This document shows, in pieces, positions 39,507-44,799 of a DNA stretch of 44,799 nt. Origin of the DNA: Acidimicrobiales bacterium AG-410-I20 (lineage in GTDB: Bacteria; Actinomycetota; Acidimicrobiia; Acidimicrobiales; MedAcidi-G1); NCBI GenBank assembly GCA_949538625.1, contig CATISD010000023.1, positions 1-44,799 of the forward strand, in the 5' to 3' direction. Each line of letters opens with the position of its first letter. Within the stretch, counting starts at the first letter, position 1. The notes under the pieces are model-generated. The model made no database searches, had not been told where the DNA came from, and saw only the letters and a program-made list of their open reading frames with translations. A program made the translations under genes and the position numbers.

Positions 39507-40094
39507 GTGACCCGTTTGCTACTTGTTAGACATGGCCAATCTGAATGGAATGCTCTTGGAAGGTGGCAGGGACAAGCCGATCCCCCCTTAACTGATATTG
39601 GGCGGGAGCAAGCTCGACAGGCTGGTTCTGTATTAGGACAGTTTGATGCAATTTTCTCTTCTGATTTACAACGCGCTTCAGAAACAGCAGCAATTATTTC
39701 TGAAATTCTCGGAATTGGACCTGTTGTCACTGACTCGGATCTCCAGGAAAGATGCGCTGGACCTTGGCAGGGATTAACTCGTGAAGAAATTGAGGCTGGT
39801 TGGCCCGGGGCTTTGGTTTCTGGAGATCGCCCAGAAGGGTACGAGTTAGACCATCAAGTATTAACACGAGTGATAGATGCCCTGAATCGGATTACTGATA
39901 AAGCCAATAGTTACGAAAACATTCTTGTAGTTACTCATGGGGGTGTGATCTATTCAATTGAAGGATCTGCTGCCGTGCCTATGGTTCGTATCCCTAATCT
40001 TGGGGGTCGCTGGATTTCATTCAATGACGGCGAAGTCGCACTCGGTAAAAGAGTTGATTTAGTAGGTGACGGGACTACTCCTGACTTACTGTAA
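39507..40094 (+). CDS. Histidine phosphatase family protein; GTG start
   Basis: LLLVRHGQSEWNALGRWQGQADPPLTDIGREQA and VVTHGGVIYSI. Confidence 0.92.
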   Translation: MTRLLLVRHGQSEWNALGRWQGQADPPLTDIGREQARQAGSVLGQFDAIFSSDLQRASETAAIISEILGIGPVVTDSDLQERCAGPWQGLTREEIEAGWPGALVSGDRPEGYELDHQVLTRVIDALNRITDKANSYENILVVTHGGVIYSIEGSAAVPMVRIPNLGGRWISFNDGEVALGKRVDLVGDGTTPDLL

Positions 40095-40763
40095 AGAACT
40101 TTCTTTGGTTCTGCTTTTTACCTGAGACATCAGGTCTTCAGCAGCTTCAAGATCTCCATCTACTGCTTTGTCCATAGCAGCTTCAATAAGAGCAAGATTT
40201 GATTCAATTCTTTTTAAATCAGAATCTGAGTTATCTTTGGTGTGCATATTTGAACCTGAGGCGTGTTCGTTTTGAGTTTCTAGGTCTTCAGGGGCGCTTT
40301 GCTTATTTTTGTGGGAATACCAATCGGTGAAAGTACCCAGTATTTTTTTATCTCTGTCCCAAGTTAACAATTCTTTAGCTTTTTCATAATTAGCCCATTG
40401 AATCATGTCTACTTCATTATTTGGTTTGAACTCCCCAGTTTCTATTGTCATCGCCCAATAAGTGACTTCTTTTTTCAATTTTTTGTTACTTACTGAATAG
40501 TTCACTTGACCAATAAGGTCTTCTGCGCGACAAGTGAAACCTGTTTCTTCTTCCGTCTCTCTTATGGCAGTTTGTAGAAGTGTTTCACCTGGGTCTTGTT
40601 TTCCTTTTGGAAAACTCCAATCACGATCAGGTCGATGGATTATCAGAACCTCAAGACTTTTGTCTTCTAAGTTCTCTCTATAAATAAGACCACCAGCGGC
40701 ATACACATCTATATCGGAATTTGAGCTAATTGAAGAACTTGACTCTTGAATTTGTTCTTTCAC
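40086..40763 (-). CDS. NUDIX hydrolase with a long C-terminal extension
   Basis: NUDIX box GKQDPGETLLQTAIRETEEETGF; AAGGLIY N-terminus. Confidence 0.92.
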   Translation of the reverse strand: MKEQIQESSSSISSNSDIDVYAAGGLIYRENLEDKSLEVLIIHRPDRDWSFPKGKQDPGETLLQTAIRETEEETGFTCRAEDLIGQVNYSVSNKKLKKEVTYWAMTIETGEFKPNNEVDMIQWANYEKAKELLTWDRDKKILGTFTDWYSHKNKQSAPEDLETQNEHASGSNMHTKDNSDSDLKRIESNLALIEAAMDKAVDGDLEAAEDLMSQVKSRTKESSLQ

Positions 40764-40860
40764 AACCGCTCCATTAACTATTGAATCTGAACGGCTTTGA
40801 CACTACAACCATATTGAAGAGTTAACGTGGATTGAATATATATGGAGAACTTTCGTCATA

Positions 40861-42213
40861 ATGACAAATTTAGATAGAGAAGAAAATCATGCGGGCTATT
40901 GGAAAAGCTCATGGCCAGTGGAATGTGGTGGCAACCGAAGACAAAAATCTGCAGATGGGAATTTAAATGCTCGGACTAAAAGCGCTCAAGTTTTAAGTAA
41001 AAAAAGTGACCGTTGGAATGTCATGGCAGTGGAGCGTGATAAAGGCGAATGGTATTTGGGGGGGACGATGCCCGCTTTTACTGGTCCTCCTCCATTTGGC
41101 TGGGTTCAAAAAATTGACTTATCTACTCTTGAACCAATAGCTGAATCAGACAAGCTGCCTTGCGGTGAACATGTATGGTGTGGTGCGATTCTGGTTCATT
41201 CAAATGGTTCAGTAATGTCTATAAATGGTTCTTACTTGCACCGACTCTCTCCAATAGATCTATCTGTGGAAGCTGAACTTGAACTTCCAATTGACCGTGC
41301 TCATAATGGTTTACTTGCTCTTTCAGACGGAAGTCTTATAACCAAAGATCTCCGAATTGAGGATGAGGGCAGAACTACGATTACTCGTATTTGCCCGGAA
41401 AGTTTGGAAGTTCTGGATCAATTTTCTTTGCCGGAAGGTTCTATGGGTCGTATTGCTGCTGACATCGTGACCCGCTCTGATGGATCATCAACCGAATACG
41501 TCTATGTTCCTGGGATTAGTAAAGTTTGGCGACTTGTTGTTGAAGCGGACTCAATGACAATTGATGACTGGCAGCCGATCTACCGGTCTGGAAATTCTGA
41601 CCATGGCTTAGCTTGGGATTCTTGTATTTCTGGCGAGTCCTGCTGGATTATGGATTGTGGTGATATTCAATCAGTAAGAGCGATACATACAACTGAACCA
41701 AATGGAAGATTTGTTACCGAAGAGACAAAAGATAAAGTTCGGCGTCTCTCTTGGAGGTCTCCCGCTCCGTGGCGAGGGGCACAAAGACTTATTCAAATAA
41801 ACCTTAATGATCAGAATAAATTTAGAAGTATTGAACCGTTTGGGACACCTGGTGGTGGAATTATTGCTCCTCCGGTTTACGTCCCTGAACTAAGTATGGC
41901 TGTTGCCTGGGATTCAATTAACGGAGGGTTAGCAGGAATTTCTTCTGCAGGAGAGAACTTGGAAATAATGTGGCATCTTGATGTTCGTCCAACAATGCAG
42001 CCACTTGTCTTCCCTGAATCGAATGAACTTGTCATCAATGACTTCGTTGACAATAGCGATGATTTAATTGTTGTTGATATCCAGTCCGGTGAACTAATTG
42101 ATCGAGTCTCAACAGGGTCAAGTCTCGCTAACGGAATGTTTCTTAGTCCTACTGGTGATGGAGGAGTTATTTACTGCACCACGACCACGGTTTCAGTCAT
42201 TAAGTGGGTTTGA
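40861..42213 (+). CDS. Uncharacterised protein with beta-propeller-like repeats
   Basis: 450 aa without a signal peptide; recurring W/G-rich beta-strand-like segments (GWVQKIDLSTLEPI, LHRLSPIDLSVEAEL, SLITKDLRI, DDLIVVDIQSGELIDRVSTGS). Confidence 0.7.
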   Translation: MTNLDREENHAGYWKSSWPVECGGNRRQKSADGNLNARTKSAQVLSKKSDRWNVMAVERDKGEWYLGGTMPAFTGPPPFGWVQKIDLSTLEPIAESDKLPCGEHVWCGAILVHSNGSVMSINGSYLHRLSPIDLSVEAELELPIDRAHNGLLALSDGSLITKDLRIEDEGRTTITRICPESLEVLDQFSLPEGSMGRIAADIVTRSDGSSTEYVYVPGISKVWRLVVEADSMTIDDWQPIYRSGNSDHGLAWDSCISGESCWIMDCGDIQSVRAIHTTEPNGRFVTEETKDKVRRLSWRSPAPWRGAQRLIQINLNDQNKFRSIEPFGTPGGGIIAPPVYVPELSMAVAWDSINGGLAGISSAGENLEIMWHLDVRPTMQPLVFPESNELVINDFVDNSDDLIVVDIQSGELIDRVSTGSSLANGMFLSPTGDGGVIYCTTTTVSVIKWV

Positions 42214-42215
42214 AA

Positions 42216-43007
42216 ATGGTTAAACCACTTATTCTTATTCCACCATCAGAAGGAAAATCTTCTGGAGGAACACAACCATGCTGGTTAGAAACCGACCAGT
42301 CTTTCAAGAATTTAGAAGCCCCTAGGCTTCAAGTGGTTTCATCTTTAATTGAAGCCATGAAGGAGCCTGAATCAGATAGAGCCAAGTTGCTTGGGGTTAA
42401 AGGGAAAAAAGTAGCGGAAGCGACTTTATCAAATCGTGAAATTCAAAAAGCAGAAACACTTCCTGCTATTGAACGCTACACAGGCGTTCTTTATGATGCC
42501 CTGAACTATTCTGCTTTATCCGAAGGGTTAAAAAGAAAAATTGACCAGCAAGTAGTTATCTTCTCTGGTCTATGGGGAATTGTGAAACCAAAAGATTTAA
42601 TTCCTGACTATAAGTTGAAAATGGGAGCAAAGCTTCCTGAGATAGGAGTTCTTTCGCGGTTTTGGAAGCCCCATTTAACTTCTGCCTTAGGGGAAACCGA
42701 CATAAGTTGTGTATGGGATCTTTTACCCGGGGAGCATTCAGCTGGATGGGACCCGGGAATTGCACAAAAAAGAATAAGGGTTAAATTTCTTGATGAAGTA
42801 ATAAGAGACGGTGAAAAAAAACTTGTTTCTGTTTCCCACTGGAACAAACTTCTTAAAGGAGCGCTCGTCCAATACGTCGTAGATAAACAGTTAGTGGATC
42901 CAGATGGGCTCATAGATTTTTCTCATCCCGAAGGATATGTCTTTGCGCCGGACCATTCGATAACAACTGGAAACACTATCGATATAGCTCTTATTTCTAA
43001 AAGATAA
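42216..43007 (+). CDS. yaaA: YaaA/DUF328 family protein; likely start ATG 42216
   Basis: PLILIPPSEGKSSGG, FSGLWGIVKPKDLIPDYKLKMG, HPEGYVF. Confidence 0.88.
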   Translation: MVKPLILIPPSEGKSSGGTQPCWLETDQSFKNLEAPRLQVVSSLIEAMKEPESDRAKLLGVKGKKVAEATLSNREIQKAETLPAIERYTGVLYDALNYSALSEGLKRKIDQQVVIFSGLWGIVKPKDLIPDYKLKMGAKLPEIGVLSRFWKPHLTSALGETDISCVWDLLPGEHSAGWDPGIAQKRIRVKFLDEVIRDGEKKLVSVSHWNKLLKGALVQYVVDKQLVDPDGLIDFSHPEGYVFAPDHSITTGNTIDIALISKR

Positions 43008-44381
43008 TTAACTCTCTATTTTCCCAAGAACACGATCCAATTCATTGTTTGTAAAACGTCCATGTGGATCTAAGTTTGCACGTATTTCTTGGAATTGGTC
43101 CCAGTTGGAATATTTCTTACTTAAGGTCTCTGCATTTTGGAAATGGAGTTTCCCCCAATGAGGTCGTCCTCCAAATTCATCCATAATTGACTCAACGCCG
43201 CGAAAATACTCTTCATATGGTGTTCCAAAAAACACATGAACAGCAATATAAATTGTTTCTTGTTCTGACGCCGTTGAAAGTGGAATATCGTCAGCACCTA
43301 AGACTCGTACTTCAATAGGAAAACTAATGGGATGATCGAGTGTGTCTATTAACGCTCGCACTTTACGGAAAGCTTCAATCCCATTTTTTCTTGGTACTGC
43401 ATATTCCATTTCATAAAAGCGAACTCGTCTTTCACTGGCGAATACTTCATAACTCGTAGTGACATAACTTGCGGAACCAACATCTGGAACAACAAAACTA
43501 TTCATTTTTGGAATCAAAGCTGGCTGCATACGCCCCAAATAATTCATTGCCCCAAAAGCAAAATTCTGCAAAAGTTCTTCATTTTTGAACTTCTTCCATT
43601 TCCGCTTCACTACATGTTTCAAATCTTTAGGTTTAGGAGGTGTTTCATTAGTGCGAGTATTTCTTTTGAGTAAGGCGTTACTGGTGTGTGGCATCCAGAA
43701 GAACTCCGTGTGATCGGTATTTTGAATATGATCATCAAACGTCGTTAACAAATCATCAACATTTACGACCTCTTCGACTGCATGTAAATTAAAAGCGGGT
43801 ACACACTGGAGAGTGACTTCAGTGACAATTCCTAAAGCACCTAGTCCGACTCGTGCTACGTGAAGAATTTCAGGATTCTTCTCTTCACTGCATTCGATGA
43901 CCGATCCATCACCAGTTACTATCCGAAGACCTATTACTCCAGCAGCGATACTTTGAAATTTCAGACCAGTTCCATGAGTCGATGTAGAGATCGCGCCTGC
44001 AATTGACTGATACGCGATATCTCCAAGGTTTGGCATTGCCAGCCCAGCAGCATCCAAGAGTGGGTTCAAATTAAAAAGCCGAATACCTGATTCAACTTTT
44101 ACTTGACCGCTAACTCGTTCTAAAGAAACGACGGACGCCATATCATCAAGAGTTACAAGGACATCATCTGTCACCGCAAGACCAGTAAAAGAATGTCCGG
44201 CTCCTACTACACGTATTCGACGATTTTCTTCAGTTGCAGATTTAACCAAATTAACAATTTCGTTTTCATTCTTTGGCCGTTCTATTCGTAAAGGTTTCGC
44301 GTTTTGATTTCCAGCCCAATTCATCCAAGTTCCATCATTTTGAAAGCCACTCTTAGGCCATAAAAAACTCATATCTACCAT
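43008..44381 (-). CDS. D-arabinono-1,4-lactone oxidase-like FAD-binding oxidoreductase
   Basis: RIRVVGAGHSFTGLAVTDDVLVTLD, STSTHGTG, VGLGALGIVTEVTLQ and C-terminal RPHWGKLH. Confidence 0.9.
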   Translation of the reverse strand: MVDMSFLWPKSGFQNDGTWMNWAGNQNAKPLRIERPKNENEIVNLVKSATEENRRIRVVGAGHSFTGLAVTDDVLVTLDDMASVVSLERVSGQVKVESGIRLFNLNPLLDAAGLAMPNLGDIAYQSIAGAISTSTHGTGLKFQSIAAGVIGLRIVTGDGSVIECSEEKNPEILHVARVGLGALGIVTEVTLQCVPAFNLHAVEEVVNVDDLLTTFDDHIQNTDHTEFFWMPHTSNALLKRNTRTNETPPKPKDLKHVVKRKWKKFKNEELLQNFAFGAMNYLGRMQPALIPKMNSFVVPDVGSASYVTTSYEVFASERRVRFYEMEYAVPRKNGIEAFRKVRALIDTLDHPISFPIEVRVLGADDIPLSTASEQETIYIAVHVFFGTPYEEYFRGVESIMDEFGGRPHWGKLHFQNAETLSKKYSNWDQFQEIRANLDPHGRFTNNELDRVLGKIES

Positions 44382-44799
44382 CCTCGCAAATCAATTGGCC
44401 AAGTATCTATAACGGGGCTGTCTTCAGCTTCAGAAACTTTCTTAACTAAATGCATTACTTCATGTTTTGAGATAGTTGGATCAATATGAGCGGGTCGTAA
44501 TAAAACCCGATCACCTACCTTCCAAGAGGCACCTGTAATTCCTGTATGTTCGTCTGCACAATACATAATTTCACCCTCACCCACTAAAGAAGGAGGGCCA
44601 GAATCCATAGCTAAGGCTTTTAGCCCTCCATCTAATACTGCGTGCCCCCGACCGCTTACAGAAATGACAGTAGTTAGAACAAATAGTCCTTGTTGGAAAG
44701 GTAAATCTTGACGAGCATATTCTGTGTCCATCAGTACATAGGACCCTGCCTGAAGTTCAGTTACGAGATTGTTTGATTCCCAGGTGCCAGTTCCTCCGC
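44375..44799 (-). CDS. D-threonine aldolase / D-serine dehydratase-like PLP protein, C-terminal part, runs off the right edge
   Basis: The listed ORF extends upstream in frame to the edge: GGTGTWESNNLVTELQAGSYVLMDTEYA; then GEGEIMYCADEHTG and GDRVLLRPAHIDPT. Confidence 0.85.
   Translation of the reverse strand, partial: GGTGTWESNNLVTELQAGSYVLMDTEYARQDLPFQQGLFVLTTVISVSGRGHAVLDGGLKALAMDSGPPSLVGEGEIMYCADEHTGITGASWKVGDRVLLRPAHIDPTISKHEVMHLVKKVSEAEDSPVIDTWPIDLRGW

Noticed and set aside
1-44799. CRISPR array, transposase, integrase, prophage, toxin-antitoxin or restriction genes
   Set aside because: No regularly spaced direct repeats and no ORF with such motifs; all long ORFs resolve to housekeeping or respiratory genes or the unknowns listed.

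Overview
The window is ordinary chromosomal DNA from a low-GC, tightly packed genome, most likely a marine Acidimicrobiia-like actinobacterium. That placement is inferred from mshA with its YbjN neighbour, the rex-hemACDB-hemL order, and a full plus partial nuo layout; no 16S is present. From about 25.6 kb down to the left edge, one minus-strand run encodes a menaquinol:cytochrome c reductase cluster: a small membrane protein, a 2x[4Fe-4S] ferredoxin, split b6/subunit-IV-like cytochrome b, Rieske, a diheme cytochrome c and an unknown membrane protein. It continues into a complete nuoA-N operon and then a second set, nuoA2-B2-C2-D2-H2-I2, lacking nuoEFG and running off the left edge. To the right lie a divergent cytochrome c, a geranylgeranyl reductase family gene, pgi, a heme operon (hemL, B, D, C, A, rex), a SAM hydrolase/adenosyltransferase family gene, proC, ybjN, mshA, a MoaD/ThiS protein, a histidine phosphatase, a NUDIX hydrolase, a propeller-like unknown, yaaA, a sugar-lactone oxidase and a truncated D-threonine aldolase-like gene. 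I found no tRNA, rRNA, CRISPR array, transposon, prophage or defence system, and no wholly new system. The best leads are: a ~147-aa charged, probably coiled-coil insertion in NuoL; a near-consensus Rex operator upstream of the bc1/Nuo run; a repeated N-terminal IPEHLxxR motif on respiratory subunits; two uncharacterised membrane proteins in the bc cluster; and two unannotated micro-ORFs at tight gene junctions.
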